Assembly (NCBI RefSeq): GCF_030068505.1
Contig: NZ_JAQOSO010000082.1
Coordinates: 1 to 64,000 of the forward strand
DNA from: Roseofilum capinflatum BLCC-M114
GTDB taxonomy: Bacteria > Cyanobacteriota > Cyanobacteriia > Cyanobacteriales > Desertifilaceae
Reading direction: 5' to 3'
Length of the DNA stretch: 64,000 nt
In this document: positions 24,442 to 34,616 of the stretch, piece by piece
Numbering within the stretch: position 1 is the first letter of the stretch
How the letters are laid out: each line of letters opens with the position of its first letter
Notes under the pieces: model-generated
Seen by the model: only the letters and a program-made list of their open reading frames with translations
The model's database searches: none
What the model was told of the DNA's origin: nothing
Made by a program: the position numbers and the translations under genes

Positions 24442-25761
24442 ATGACCTCTCAGAGCATTCTAGAACAGGATCGCTACTGGCTCCATAACGCCCAAGTTCC
24501 CCTCTGTCTGTTTCTCCCTAAACATTGCCCTCCCACAATTACGCCGAACTCGGAAAAATTGGTGCGGGTGGATATTCATATCGAGGAGGGGATGATTACG
24601 GAAATTTGCGCCAGTGGCGATCGCCTTCCCAGCCATGAAAATGAGGTCTACGATATGAAGGGAGGCCAAGTCTGGCCGACCTTTGTCGATATCCATACCC
24701 ATTTGGATAAGGGCCATATTTGGCATCGGAGTCCCAATCCTGATGGTACATTCAATGGGGCGATCGCTGCTTCTGGAGAAGATGGCGATCGCTATTGGAC
24801 AGCCGAGGATCTCTATCGGCGCATGAATTTTGCCCTAAAATGCAGTTACGCCCACGGAACCCAAGCCATCCGCACCCATCTCGATTTTAGGGGCGAAGAA
24901 ACAGAAGTCACTTGGGAAGTCTTTCAAGCTCTACGGGAAGAATGGCAAGGGAAAATTCACTTGCAAGCCGCCAGTTTAAGCACGTTAGACATATTTTACG
25001 GCGATCAGCAAGGAGAAAAGTTAGCCGATCGCCTGGCAGAAGTTGGGGGAATTTTAGGCGGAATGCCCCTTATGAATCCTAATCTGGATGGCCAACTGAC
25101 TAATGTGTCGTCTTTGGCAAAAGAGCGTAATTTAGACCTCGATTTCCATACAGATGAAAATCTAAATGTAGAAGCACGTACTCTTTATCAGGTGGCTAAA
25201 GCAGCGTTCAAATATAAATTTGAAGGGCAAATTACCTGCGGTCATTGTTGCAGTTTATCTGTACAAACGCCAGAAATTGTCCAAGAAACCCTAGAAGCAG
25301 TAAAAAAAGCCGGGATTGCGATCGTCAGCTTACCCCTGTGTAACCTCTACCTGCAAGACCGACAACCGGGGAAAACGCCTACCTATCGCGGTGTAACCTT
25401 AATTCAAGAAATGCAACAGATGGGAATTCCCGTCATGTTCGCTTCTGACAATTGTCGCGATCCATTTTTTGCCTTTGGCGATCATGACCTGCTAGAAGTG
25501 TTTAATCAGACCGTGCGAATTGCCCATTTAGATATCCCCTATGGAAATTGGCCGCAAGCCGTGACCACAATTCCCGGTAAAATCATGAAATTACCCCATC
25601 CAGTGGCGATCGCCGTCGGTTTACCCGCTAACTTAATTCTCTTCAAAGGACGGCGCTTTACCGAACTTTTAGCCCGTTCCCAACATGACCGCATCGTACT
25701 CCGTAACGGTCAACCCATCGATACCACCTTACCCGACTATGCCGAATTAGATCGCCTTTGA
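24442..25761 (+). CDS. Cytosine deaminase-type amidohydrolase
   Basis: The 439-residue protein belongs to the metal-dependent amidohydrolase superfamily. It has the HTHLDK motif (85-90), FHTDEN as the third metal-ligand segment, CGHCCSLS, and the final SDNCRDPF. This set, with the HLDK form, is typical of cytosine/isoguanine deaminase-like enzymes. The N-terminal 70 residues form the usual small beta domain. No transporter or pyrimidine gene is adjacent, so the substrate is not certain. There is a divergent promoter region of only 70 bases shared with the minus-strand unknown gene. Confidence 0.85.
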   Translation: MTSQSILEQDRYWLHNAQVPLCLFLPKHCPPTITPNSEKLVRVDIHIEEGMITEICASGDRLPSHENEVYDMKGGQVWPTFVDIHTHLDKGHIWHRSPNPDGTFNGAIAASGEDGDRYWTAEDLYRRMNFALKCSYAHGTQAIRTHLDFRGEETEVTWEVFQALREEWQGKIHLQAASLSTLDIFYGDQQGEKLADRLAEVGGILGGMPLMNPNLDGQLTNVSSLAKERNLDLDFHTDENLNVEARTLYQVAKAAFKYKFEGQITCGHCCSLSVQTPEIVQETLEAVKKAGIAIVSLPLCNLYLQDRQPGKTPTYRGVTLIQEMQQMGIPVMFASDNCRDPFFAFGDHDLLEVFNQTVRIAHLDIPYGNWPQAVTTIPGKIMKLPHPVAIAVGLPANLILFKGRRFTELLARSQHDRIVLRNGQPIDTTLPDYAELDRL

Positions 25762-25834
25762 GCGAAAACTTTTGATCCTGACATATCGCACTTAATTTAC
25801 TCAAAGTTCCTGCAAACAAACTCAGCTTTATAAT

Positions 25835-28228
25835 TTATAATTTTTGCAACGGGACTACTTTAGGATTGAGAATTTTTCGCCCTAAACCAGTAAACTGAAC
25901 CGCAACCGATTGCTGTTCTCCCTTACCGCCAAAAACATGGGTGATTTGCCCCACTCCAAAGCTCCGATGCAGCACGCGATCGCCCACTTGCCAACCCGTG
26001 TTTTTTTTCTGACTCTTTTTGCCCTTACTGGTCGGTTTATCGGCTGATTTTTTCACCGGTTTATTCACCATTTTTGACACCGACGTTTTGGGAGCTGGAC
26101 TAGGAGAGGTCACCTGGGTTTGGTACGTCGTACCTCCCTTTAACAATTCGCGGGGTAATTCACCTAAAAATTGAGAGGGAGTGGCGGGTTCTCGGTTGCC
26201 CCATAACCGTCGTTCTTGGGCATGGGTTAAAAATAATTGTTCCTGAGCGCGAGTAATGCCAACATAACACAAGCGTCGTTCTTCTTCTAGGGCAGCAGGA
26301 TCATCCATGCTACGAAAATTGGGGAATAAACCCTCTTCTAAGCCCACTAAAAACACAATCGGAAATTCTAAGCCTTTGGCTGCATGAAGAGTCATTAAGG
26401 TAACAGCATTTTCCCCTTCTTCCAGGTTATCTAAATCTGATTGTAATGGCGCATAATTGAGATAGCTAGATAAATGGGTATCTCCAGTTTCTTCCTCATA
26501 TTGGATAATGGCACTCAATAACTCTTGTAGGTTTTGTAAGCGGTTTTCCGACTCGTCTGTTCCTTGGAACTTTAGATCTTTAAGATATTCGGAGTCCGTT
26601 AAAATACCTTGGGCAATGGTTGAAGCTTTTTCAGTTTCCACCCGCGTTTGCCAACTGGAGATCAGCTTATAAAAGCTCATCACTGCTTTGGTTGAGCGTC
26701 CGGCTAATGTCCGTACAGAGGTTTCATCACTGATAATTTCCCACAGGGGAATCCCCAGTTCTGCGGATGCACCTAAGAGCCGATCTAAGGTCGATTTGCC
26801 AATGCCTCGACGGGGCACATTAATAATGCGTAGTAAACTGACGGTATCGGCGGGATTGATTAATAATCTCAGGTAGCAAATGGCATCCTTGATTTCCTTG
26901 CGATCGTAAAATTTTAAGCCCCCCACCATCCGATATTTGATATTCTGGCGCACCAAAACATCTTCAAAGGCGCGGGACTGGGCGTTAGTCCGGTATAAAA
27001 TTGCAAAGCTGCCCCAATTCACATCCGCATTCTTTTGTGTCAGTTGACGAATCTGACGGATTACAAATTCTGCTTCCTCGATCTCATTATCAGCTTGGTA
27101 ACAGGTAATGGGAACGCCTGACTCACGAGTAGGACGCAAGACTTTATCAATTCGTTCTTGGTTGTTCTGAATCAGTTCATTGGCTGCTTGTAGTATATTT
27201 TCCCGCGATCGATAATTTTCCTCTAGTTTAATAATCGTCTCGCTTTTTTGGTCTGGTAAACCATCGCCAAAATCTTGTTGAAAATCCATCAAAATCGTAA
27301 AATCTGCCATGCGGAAACTATAAATGGACTGATCCGCATCTCCGACGACAAAAATCGAGCGATTTGCCCAGTCTTTATAGTCACGGGTATGGACTCCCCC
27401 GGTTGCTAACAGGCGAATCAAGTCATATTGGGTGCGGTTGGTATCCTGATATTCATCGACCAAAATATGATGAAAGCGGTTATGCCAGTAGGCTAAAACT
27501 TTCTCATTCTGGCGCATTAACTTCACAGGGACTAAAATTAGATCATCAAAATCGAGGGCATTATTTTCTGCCAGCCGTTTCTGGTAGTGTTCATATACTT
27601 CAGAAATCACCCGTCCTCGATAATTGGGTTGTTCCTGTTGAAAATCTTGGGGGGATAAGCCTTTATTTTTGGCATTACTAATGGCGTAACGCACGGATTT
27701 ATGATTAAATTTCTTATCATCCAGGTTTAAGTCTTTGGTGACAATTTCTTTCACCAGACCTTGCACATCGGATTCATCAAAGATAGAGAACTGTTTATCC
27801 CACTTTCTGCCCCTTTCATCTTGATATTTATCGATGTCGTAGCGTAAAATGCGAGCGCAGGAGGCATGGAAGGTTCCCACCCATAGGGGTTTAATATAAT
27901 CATGATAGATGCGCGATCGCAACCTCACCTGTTCCGCCTCCCCCAAATCATCCCAATCGCGTCCCGTAGAACTGGAGGCTAACTGCTGGGCAAACAGGCG
28001 CTCAATGCGCTCCTTCATCTCCCGCGCTGCCTTGTTCGTAAACGTCACTGCCAAAATATGTTCTGGATTGACCCGATGCCGTAAAATTAAATTAGCAATC
28101 CGATAGGTGAGGGCGCGAGTTTTCCCCGAACCTGCTCCAGCAACCACCAACATCGGGCCGCACACATGCTCAACTGCGTTTCGTTGTGAAGGGTTGAGTA
28201 CACTGAGAAAGTCTGAGGTTTGGGTCAT
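25835..28228 (-). CDS. pcrA: PcrA/UvrD-type DNA helicase
   Basis: From the ATG at 28228 the protein has 797 residues, normal for this superfamily 1 helicase; an upstream in-frame start would add 14 odd residues. Motifs are LNPSQRNAV (Q motif), Walker A GAGSGKT (31-37), VDEYQDTN, GDADQSIYSFR, EENYRSR, VTLMTLHAAKGLEFP and VGITRAQ. The last 60 residues form the Tudor-like C-terminal domain (VGDRVLHRSFGVGQITHVFG) after a Lys-rich linker. It unwinds DNA in repair and clears replication obstacles. Confidence 0.95.
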   Translation of the reverse strand: MTQTSDFLSVLNPSQRNAVEHVCGPMLVVAGAGSGKTRALTYRIANLILRHRVNPEHILAVTFTNKAAREMKERIERLFAQQLASSSTGRDWDDLGEAEQVRLRSRIYHDYIKPLWVGTFHASCARILRYDIDKYQDERGRKWDKQFSIFDESDVQGLVKEIVTKDLNLDDKKFNHKSVRYAISNAKNKGLSPQDFQQEQPNYRGRVISEVYEHYQKRLAENNALDFDDLILVPVKLMRQNEKVLAYWHNRFHHILVDEYQDTNRTQYDLIRLLATGGVHTRDYKDWANRSIFVVGDADQSIYSFRMADFTILMDFQQDFGDGLPDQKSETIIKLEENYRSRENILQAANELIQNNQERIDKVLRPTRESGVPITCYQADNEIEEAEFVIRQIRQLTQKNADVNWGSFAILYRTNAQSRAFEDVLVRQNIKYRMVGGLKFYDRKEIKDAICYLRLLINPADTVSLLRIINVPRRGIGKSTLDRLLGASAELGIPLWEIISDETSVRTLAGRSTKAVMSFYKLISSWQTRVETEKASTIAQGILTDSEYLKDLKFQGTDESENRLQNLQELLSAIIQYEEETGDTHLSSYLNYAPLQSDLDNLEEGENAVTLMTLHAAKGLEFPIVFLVGLEEGLFPNFRSMDDPAALEEERRLCYVGITRAQEQLFLTHAQERRLWGNREPATPSQFLGELPRELLKGGTTYQTQVTSPSPAPKTSVSKMVNKPVKKSADKPTSKGKKSQKKNTGWQVGDRVLHRSFGVGQITHVFGGKGEQQSVAVQFTGLGRKILNPKVVPLQKL

Positions 28229-28446
28229 GGTTGGAACAAGGCTGAGTCTACGGAAAATCAAAAAAGACATTATAACATTACTTGTGTTGCTCAGGGAAAT
28301 CAGAATGAATTAGAGTTTCCATCCTCTCTAACAAAAATTTCTGTGCTATTATCAACTTCGGTATTCAGAAATCAACGGATATCTAGACCGTCTCAGATTA
28401 TCCCACTCTTTCTCTACCGCTTCACCACCCTCTTTCAACGCCCCTA

Positions 28447-29271
28447 ATGTTCACCAATATTCGCCTGTTGCTTGAAGCTTGTCAGTCTTTAAACCTCGAT
28501 TATGAGATGCTTCACCCTAATCAAAATGTCATCCAAGTTAATCTCGGTAAGCCTTATTTGTTTGTCAATGGATTCACCCCGATTTTAACCGGGGCGATGC
28601 TAAAAATCATTAAAGATAAAGATTATACTTATCATCTCCTCAAAGATAGAGTTTTAATGCCCAAAACCTCTGCCTATGTCGATCCTCATGTTTCTACTTA
28701 TAAAAACTATGCCATCTGTAAAAGCATTCCAGAAATTGTGGACTCTATTGAAGATACATTTGATTTTCCAGTAGTGATCAAGAAAAATACAGGCTCTTGT
28801 GGCGTGAATGTTTTTTTGTGCGATCAAAAATCTCAAATTATAGAAGCACTAAACAAAATTTTTGATCGCAATGATAAAGAGTATGACTATATTGCTCTGG
28901 CCCAAGAAACAATTAAGATTGAGAGAGAATATAGGGCTATTTTTCTGAATCAAGATTTGGTTTTGCTCTATGAAAAAAATATCCAAAATGCCACATTTAC
29001 GGGTAATTTAAGCCCTCTGCATTGGCAAGGCGCTCAAGCGATTCATGTCACCAATGAAGATACGATATGCCAGCTAGAGCAGTTTATTCACCCTATCTTT
29101 GAGCGATTGCAGATTGGCTATGCCGGATTTGATGTAGCAGTGGATCAGTCAGGACAGTTATGGTTAATCGAAATTAACTCTAATCCGAATTATGGTATTT
29201 TTATTCGCGATAATCCAGAAAAGTTGGCGGTAGAAGTGTTTGAAAAGCTTTTGCTGTTTCTGATGGAGTAA
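28447..29271 (+). CDS. ATP-grasp enzyme, RimK/cyanophycin-synthetase-like
   Basis: The 274-residue protein is a single ATP-grasp domain. The FPVVIKKNTGSCGVNVFLC segment is the nucleotide-binding lysine and glycine loop, and WLIEINSNPNYG supplies the metal-binding Glu/Asn. The N-terminus (LLLEACQSLNLDYEML) resembles the entry to RimK-type and cyanophycin-type ligases, which join an amino acid or peptide to a carboxylate. The substrate cannot be read from the sequence; no clear partner gene is adjacent. No ribosome site is obvious before the ATG. Confidence 0.75.
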   Translation: MFTNIRLLLEACQSLNLDYEMLHPNQNVIQVNLGKPYLFVNGFTPILTGAMLKIIKDKDYTYHLLKDRVLMPKTSAYVDPHVSTYKNYAICKSIPEIVDSIEDTFDFPVVIKKNTGSCGVNVFLCDQKSQIIEALNKIFDRNDKEYDYIALAQETIKIEREYRAIFLNQDLVLLYEKNIQNATFTGNLSPLHWQGAQAIHVTNEDTICQLEQFIHPIFERLQIGYAGFDVAVDQSGQLWLIEINSNPNYGIFIRDNPEKLAVEVFEKLLLFLME

Positions 29272-29319
29272 TTTATTCCTGAGAGAAGCATCAGAACTCT
29301 GAGCATTGTCGAAGAACAA

Positions 29320-29907
29320 TCAGATATTATGATCTGAATCATTAAGATCTAACGTTGCATAAATATCGCTCAAACTGACTTCAATTCCCAAGGTTTCTAT
29401 CCGCGCCACTGCCTCTAGTCCTTCATAACTTTGTAGCATCCATAAGTTATCATCTCTGCGCCGGAAACAATCGACAACATAGCGTTGAGAATTGACTAAA
29501 ATATATTCCTGTAAACTGGAAAGTGTCCGATAATATTGGAATTTTTCACCCCGGTCAAATGCTTCGGTAGACTGGGAAAGAATTTCAATAATGACATGAG
29601 GAAACTGAACGATATAGGAATCTTGATTGTCATTCTCATCACAAGTGACGACTAAATCAGGATAGAAGAACTTGTTTTGATTAGCAAGGCTTACTTTCAC
29701 GTCAGCCATAAAGGTTTGACAGCGTGAATCCCTTAATCCTTCTCGCAACCGGAGAGCTAAGTTCAAACTAATGGTATTGTGGGCTTTAGATGAGCCTGCC
29801 ATGGCGTAGACTTGGCCATTGATGTATTCATGCTTAATTTGGCTCTCTTGTTCTAATTCGAGATAAGCTTGTGGAGTTAGATAATTATCGGATTGTACAG
29901 CAATCAT
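29320..29907 (-). CDS. Uma2 family nuclease-like protein
   Basis: This 195-residue Uma2 (DUF820) protein shows the common form: LTPQAYLELEQESQIKHEYI, GQVYAMAGSSKAHN, YPDLVVTCDEND, PHVIIEILSQSTEAFDRGEK and YRTLSSLQEYILV. The acidic PD...E-K core of the nuclease-like fold is intact. It differs from the other Uma2 protein in this window, so the two are not a recent duplication. Role unknown. It diverges from menI with about 70 bases between them. Confidence 0.92.
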   Translation of the reverse strand: MIAVQSDNYLTPQAYLELEQESQIKHEYINGQVYAMAGSSKAHNTISLNLALRLREGLRDSRCQTFMADVKVSLANQNKFFYPDLVVTCDENDNQDSYIVQFPHVIIEILSQSTEAFDRGEKFQYYRTLSSLQEYILVNSQRYVVDCFRRRDDNLWMLQSYEGLEAVARIETLGIEVSLSDIYATLDLNDSDHNI

Positions 29908-29977
29908 GGCAAGTTAATGAGTTAAAACTAAACTCTATGCTTTTGATTATACCTGAGTTCACTGACAATGTGGTAAG

Positions 29978-30400
29978 ATGGTTATGTCTTCTATGTCATT
30001 TCACTATACCCGAAAAGTTCACTTTGCAGAAACGGATGCTGCTGGAGTGGTGTATTTTGCCAATGTATTTCAGTTTTGCCATGAAGCTTATGAAGCGTCT
30101 TTGGCTGCTGCTGGAATTGACTTAAAGGAGTTCTTTTGTCAGCCGAAGATTGCTTTTCCCATTATTCATAGTGAAGCGGATTTTTATCGACCTCTGACTT
30201 GTGGAGATTTCCTGGAGATTGAGTTAGAATCGGTGCTTTTGTCGCCAGAAGAATATGAAGTTAATTATCAGATAAAAGTGGGCGATCGCCTGGCAGCCCA
30301 AGCAACCACTCGCCATGTTTGTATCAATGCTCACCAGCGCACCCGGCAAGCTGTACCAGAATTCTTACTCAACTGGCTTAATCCTATCCAGTCTGGTTAA
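29978..30400 (+). CDS. menI: 1,4-dihydroxy-2-naphthoyl-CoA thioesterase
   Basis: This 140-residue single hotdog-fold thioesterase has the 4HBT-type active site HFAETDAAGVVYFANVF with the catalytic Asp20, then FCHEAYEASLAAAG. In cyanobacteria this protein hydrolyses DHNA-CoA in phylloquinone synthesis for photosystem I. Three in-frame ATGs (29978, 29984, 29993) are possible; the conserved part begins MSFHYTRKVHF at the third, so the protein may be five residues shorter. It converges with opcA. Confidence 0.85.
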   Translation: MVMSSMSFHYTRKVHFAETDAAGVVYFANVFQFCHEAYEASLAAAGIDLKEFFCQPKIAFPIIHSEADFYRPLTCGDFLEIELESVLLSPEEYEVNYQIKVGDRLAAQATTRHVCINAHQRTRQAVPEFLLNWLNPIQSG

Positions 30401-30413
30401 AGGAAAAAGAGAA

Positions 30414-30477
30414 GCGGGCAAGATGCCCGCACTCCTCCAATCCCTCGATCTTACTGGAGTGGGAGCGTCTCGCTCCC
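30414..30477. terminator. Paired hairpins between convergent menI and opcA
   Basis: GCGGGCA-AGA-TGCCCGC (30414-30430) and GGGAGCG-TCT-CGCTCCC (30461-30477) are two perfect 7-bp stems in the 92-base gap between two stop codons. They could serve as a bidirectional terminator. Similar hairpins are dispersed in cyanobacterial genomes, so a repeat origin is as likely. Confidence 0.45.
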
Positions 30478-30492
30478 TAGATTTTCAAGGCA

Positions 30493-31827
30493 TTATCGCA
30501 ACTTCAGAATCTGGGCAGTAACCGCCAAACTTTCCTCGTATAAAACATCTCGCCCCCAGCGTTGCAACTGTTGACTCATCATCTCTTCTGCCTTTTGATC
30601 CGTCACCGCAGTCACCTGTTCGGTGCGACTATTGCTGGCACTTCCCCCCGCTTCCATCCGCATACATCCGGTGGTTTCCGAACATAAAATCGTGCAACAA
30701 TTGGCATTAGGATTACTGGAATTGAGCAACACTCCAACTAAATCCCCTGGAATTTCGCCCCAGTCGGCTGTGGGAATGCCAGCTAATTCAGCATAAATTT
30801 TCTTGTTTTCCGGGCCAGAAAACTCAATCCGTTTAATATCATAATCGCCCCCTTCATCGTTATAAGCCACCGGTTGCCAACCCAGGCGACTGGCTAACCA
30901 TCCTAAAAACATTAACGCTTGGGCATCATTGCCTTTTTCATAGTCAATGGTGACCTGATCGATATCCCCTAGGGAATCTCGGCGCTCTGGAGGATCGAAA
31001 GCGGCGGCAGTTAATTCTTGCCAGGGATAAAACCGATGCCAATTGAGGTCAGCAATATAGGTTTCCGATTCGATTAATTCATGAATTTTCAGGAGTTCTG
31101 AGTCCGGATCGCTAAAATAGCAGGAATCGACGACAATACAATTGGCTTGTTGGGCTAAATGTTGAAATAGGGGTTGTTCGGGGTTGGGGGTTGCTTTCCA
31201 CCAGACAAATTTGGGTAAGTCGGGAATCAATAGGGAAGCAATCAACTCTTTGACTCGTTCTAAGGCTTCTTTTGTGCCTCGCAGGGTAATGTATTCACAA
31301 CAGACCAAGGTGCTGCTACTGCTGCTTTTTTGAATGGGACAGTAGGCAGAGACTTGGGCACTCACGCCTCGATCTTCGCCTAAAACGGGGCAGAGGGTGA
31401 TGATCCGACAGGGATTTTGGGAGGCGATCGCCTCACTAACACTCGATCCCCGCAAATCCACATTACTGAGCTGGGTAGTTTGGGAGGGCGATCGCTTCCC
31501 ATACTTCTCGCGCAAACGGTCTAGCGTCTCCCCATCAATGCGACTGGTCACCCTCAAACCATAAGCGATCTGAGCCTCACGCACCGCATCCTTCATCATC
31601 GGGCCATTAATGCCATCAATCGAGCCACTATAGAACCCCAAACCAGCCAATAACTGTTGGAATTCCTCCGGCTCATAGATCACCATACTAAACGTCGCCG
31701 CTCTTGTGGCCACTGGGCTGGCCTTACCTGTATTTTGGCTCAACCAAATCTTATTCAGTTCCGCCTCAATTTCACTCAGAGAAATATCCTTCGGCTTTTG
31801 TAAAGTAACAATCGGAGTAGAAGTCAT
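30493..31827 (-). CDS. opcA: Glucose-6-phosphate dehydrogenase assembly protein OpcA
   Basis: From the ATG at 31827 (MTSTPIVTLQKP) the protein has 444 residues. OpcA is an allosteric partner that activates cyanobacterial glucose-6-phosphate dehydrogenase and responds to redox state through cysteines. Here there are scattered Cys (CRIITLCPVLGED, VCCEYITLRGTKEAL, CCTILCSETTGCM) and the family's WWKATP segment. An N-terminal stretch (about 45-110) looks like a peptidoglycan-binding-type helical domain. It is the last gene of fbp-zwf-opcA, separated from zwf by a dispersed hairpin element. A longer frame opening at 31899 runs through repeat DNA and was rejected. Confidence 0.93.
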   Translation of the reverse strand: MTSTPIVTLQKPKDISLSEIEAELNKIWLSQNTGKASPVATRAATFSMVIYEPEEFQQLLAGLGFYSGSIDGINGPMMKDAVREAQIAYGLRVTSRIDGETLDRLREKYGKRSPSQTTQLSNVDLRGSSVSEAIASQNPCRIITLCPVLGEDRGVSAQVSAYCPIQKSSSSSTLVCCEYITLRGTKEALERVKELIASLLIPDLPKFVWWKATPNPEQPLFQHLAQQANCIVVDSCYFSDPDSELLKIHELIESETYIADLNWHRFYPWQELTAAAFDPPERRDSLGDIDQVTIDYEKGNDAQALMFLGWLASRLGWQPVAYNDEGGDYDIKRIEFSGPENKKIYAELAGIPTADWGEIPGDLVGVLLNSSNPNANCCTILCSETTGCMRMEAGGSASNSRTEQVTAVTDQKAEEMMSQQLQRWGRDVLYEESLAVTAQILKLR

Positions 31828-31871
31828 GATGAGTAATGGGTAATGGAACAGGAAAAGCCCTCTCCCTAAAT

Positions 31872-31931
31872 CCCTCTCCCCAGGGAGAGGGACTTTCACT
31901 TCCTATTCCCCTTCTCCTGCGGGAGAAGGGG
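31872..31931. repeat. Double-hairpin dispersed repeat, copy 3 (inverted)
   Basis: CCCTCTCCC-CA-GGGAGAGGG (31872-31891) and CCCCTTCTCC-TGCG-GGAGAAGGGG (31908-31931) are perfect stems, in the reverse order of the copies at 14567 and 21066. The element lies inside the zwf-opcA spacer, and so inside the presumed operon message. Confidence 0.85.
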
Positions 31932-31988
31932 CTAGGGGATGAGGGGGCAAAGTGTTGGTCACTCACTAGAATTTGCTGTATCAACTCT

Positions 31989-33518
31989 CTAAAGTCTGCG
32001 CCAGCGACGGCCATCTCGGTTTAGTAATAACTCTGCCTCCACCGGTTCCCAAGTTCCCGCCTCATACAGAGGAATCGCTTCCGGAGGAGCGGGAGCATCC
32101 CACACATCCAACACCGGCGTTAGCACTCGCCAAGAGGCTTCCACCTCATCCCCGCGAGTAAACAGAGTCTGATCCCCTAACATACAATCAATCAACAAAC
32201 GACTATAGGCATCCGTATTCGCTTGACCAAAAGCGCGATCGTAGCCAAAATCCATATCCACTGACCGAGTACGCAGAGAACTCCCCGGCGTTTTCACCTC
32301 AAAGCGCATCGAAATCCCCTCATTCGGCTGAATTCGCATCGCCAGCACATTCGGGTTCGCCTGCTTCGCCGCCGACTGGAACATCAAATAAGGCACATCC
32401 TTAAACTGAATCGCAATCTCCGAAACCTTTTTCGGCATCCGTTTCCCCGTCCGCAAATAAAACGGAACCCCCTTCCAGCGCCAATTATCAATATTCAACT
32501 TCAGCGCCGCATAAGTGGGAGTCACCGAATCCGGACTCGCTCCCTCCTCATCCCGATATCCCGGAACCTGCTTACCCCTACTCCAACCCGACGTATACTG
32601 ACCCCGAACCGCACAAGCATCCAAATTACTCACATCCGCCAAATGAGTCGCCTGCACCACCTTCACCTTCTCATTGCGAATACTATCCGCATCCAAAGAA
32701 TTCGGCGGCTCCATCGCCGTCAACGAAAACAACTGCATCAAATGGTTCTGCACCATATCCCGCAGCGCCCCAGACGTTTCATAATAGCCAGCTCGTCCTT
32801 CTAAGCCGACCATTTCCGCCACCGTAATTTGCACGTGGTCAATAAACTGGCGATTCCACAGGGGTTCAAAAATGGCATTCGCAAACCGAAACACCAACAA
32901 ATTTTGTACCGTTTCCTTACCCAAATAATGGTCAATGCGGTACACCTGCTTTTCATCACAGACTTGGGTTACCACCCGGTTCAATGTCCGGGCGCTACCC
33001 AAATCGTGGCCAAAAGGCTTTTCAATCACCAACCGTTGCTTCGTCGGATCGTCTAACATACCCGCATTACCCAACTGTTGGGTAGCTTCCCCAAAGAAGC
33101 GAGGGGCAACAGACAGATAAAAAACCCGGTTACCACGAGTCCCCCGTTGGGTGTCAAGTTCTTCTAGAAAAGCTTTGAGCTTCTGATAACTTTCCGGGTT
33201 GTCAATATCGCCCGGACAGTAAAACAAACCTTGGGCAAACTCATGCCACAACTCTTCTGACTGAAGACCGCCCCCAAAATCTTCCACGCCTTCGCGCATA
33301 TGCTCGCGAAAAAAGTCATGGCTCCACTGGCGACGCGCAACCCCCACAATGGTTAATTCTGGGGGAAGTCGTCTCTCTAATTTCATTTGGTAGAGAGCTG
33401 GGACTAATTTGCGTTGGGTGAGGTCTCCAGATGCACCAAAAATAATTAAAATCTGGGGTTCAGGAATTCGGTCTTGTTGTAGTCCAACGCGCAGAGGGTT
33501 TTCTGTGAGTGTAACCAT
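31989..33518 (-). CDS. zwf: Glucose-6-phosphate 1-dehydrogenase
   Basis: The 509-residue enzyme oxidises glucose 6-phosphate with NADP, the first step of the oxidative pentose phosphate pathway that supports cyanobacteria in the dark. It shows the coenzyme motif [18 protein letters not shown] (166-170) and the substrate-binding RIDHYLGKE (194-202). Length is standard. It lies between fbp and opcA; the 57-base gap to fbp suggests cotranscription. A tal gene, present in this cluster in some cyanobacteria, is absent. Confidence 0.97.
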   Translation of the reverse strand: MVTLTENPLRVGLQQDRIPEPQILIIFGASGDLTQRKLVPALYQMKLERRLPPELTIVGVARRQWSHDFFREHMREGVEDFGGGLQSEELWHEFAQGLFYCPGDIDNPESYQKLKAFLEELDTQRGTRGNRVFYLSVAPRFFGEATQQLGNAGMLDDPTKQRLVIEKPFGHDLGSARTLNRVVTQVCDEKQVYRIDHYLGKETVQNLLVFRFANAIFEPLWNRQFIDHVQITVAEMVGLEGRAGYYETSGALRDMVQNHLMQLFSLTAMEPPNSLDADSIRNEKVKVVQATHLADVSNLDACAVRGQYTSGWSRGKQVPGYRDEEGASPDSVTPTYAALKLNIDNWRWKGVPFYLRTGKRMPKKVSEIAIQFKDVPYLMFQSAAKQANPNVLAMRIQPNEGISMRFEVKTPGSSLRTRSVDMDFGYDRAFGQANTDAYSRLLIDCMLGDQTLFTRGDEVEASWRVLTPVLDVWDAPAPPEAIPLYEAGTWEPVEAELLLNRDGRRWRRL

Positions 33519-33575
33519 AGAGAGTCAATTGACGATAGTGAGTTTAATCTAGATGTACACAAGGTTGGTGTGGGG

Positions 33576-34616
33576 TTATTTTATCTCTGAGGCACGGTTG
33601 AGGAAAGACTCGGCTAAGGCCACATCTTCTGGAGAGCCGATAATCAGAGGAGTTCTAGCGTGCAGTTCTTTGGGGATTACCTCTAAGATGTCTTGAGTTC
33701 CCGTACTGGCGCGGCCTCCTGCTTGTTGGGCAAGAAAAGCTAAGGGAGCTGATTCATAGAGTAATCGTAGTTTACCTTCTGGTTTTTTCAGAGTGCCCGG
33801 ATACAGAAAAACTCCCCCCTGAAATAAAATGCGATGAAAATCACCCACTAAGGCTCCGCCATAGCGAGCCGTGTATCCTTCGTGGCGGTGAACATAGCGC
33901 ACATATTCGCGCATGGGTTCATCCCATTGCCAAAAATTACCTTCATTGAGGCTGTAGACGGCTCCACGACTGGGGATTTGGATATTTTCTCGGCTGAGGA
34001 TGAATTCTCCTAAGCTGGGGTCTAGGTTGAAAGCGTGGACTCCGTTGCCGACAGAATAGATCAGCATGGTACTGGGGCCATAGAGGATATAACCGGCAGC
34101 AATTTGTTTATGACCGTCTTGGAGGAGGTCAGAAGCGCTTTCATCTAAGTCCATGCCTTCTTGTTTGCGGATGGAGAAGATAGAGCCGACATTGAGGTTG
34201 GTATCGACATTAGAGGAGCCGTCGATGGGGTCGTAAATCAGGGTTTGACGACCGATGGGGCAGTTTTCGGGGATGTAATAGGGGTTCTCCATTTCCTCGG
34301 AGGCGAGGCGACAGACGAGACCGCTTTGTTTGAAGACGCTGATGAATACGTCGTTGGCGTAGACATCCATTTTTTTGACCGATTCCCCTTGGACGTTGGT
34401 CTCTCCCGTAAAGCCGAGAACGTTTTCCATCAGTCCTGCTCTGGACAGACGACGGGAGATGAGTTTTCCGGCTAGGGCAATGCGATTCATAATCGCACTG
34501 AGGTCTTGAGCGTCTGGGGAGAAGCTTTGCAGTTGTTGGAGGACGTGGCGGGATAGGGTGGTACAATCCCGGTCTAGGGCATGTTCTTGGGTAACTTCGA
34601 CATGGGCATCGGCCAT
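33576..34616 (-). CDS. fbp: Class I fructose-1,6-bisphosphatase
   Basis: The 346-residue class I enzyme removes the 1-phosphate from fructose 1,6-bisphosphate in the Calvin cycle and gluconeogenesis. The metal-site motifs EEMENP (107-112) and [12 protein letters not shown] (129-140) are present, followed by [20 protein letters not shown] near 260. A GAGGAA ribosome site precedes the ATG. It heads the fbp-zwf-opcA cluster. A perfect TATAAT on the minus strand at 34752-34757 may be its -10 box, without a matching -35. Confidence 0.96.
   Translation of the reverse strand: MADAHVEVTQEHALDRDCTTLSRHVLQQLQSFSPDAQDLSAIMNRIALAGKLISRRLSRAGLMENVLGFTGETNVQGESVKKMDVYANDVFISVFKQSGLVCRLASEEMENPYYIPENCPIGRQTLIYDPIDGSSNVDTNLNVGSIFSIRKQEGMDLDESASDLLQDGHKQIAAGYILYGPSTMLIYSVGNGVHAFNLDPSLGEFILSRENIQIPSRGAVYSLNEGNFWQWDEPMREYVRYVHRHEGYTARYGGALVGDFHRILFQGGVFLYPGTLKKPEGKLRLLYESAPLAFLAQQAGGRASTGTQDILEVIPKELHARTPLIIGSPEDVALAESFLNRASEIK

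Noticed and set aside
31828-31899. 24-residue N-terminal extension of OpcA
   Set aside because: It would be encoded by repeat and heptad sequence; the family start is MTSTP at 31827.
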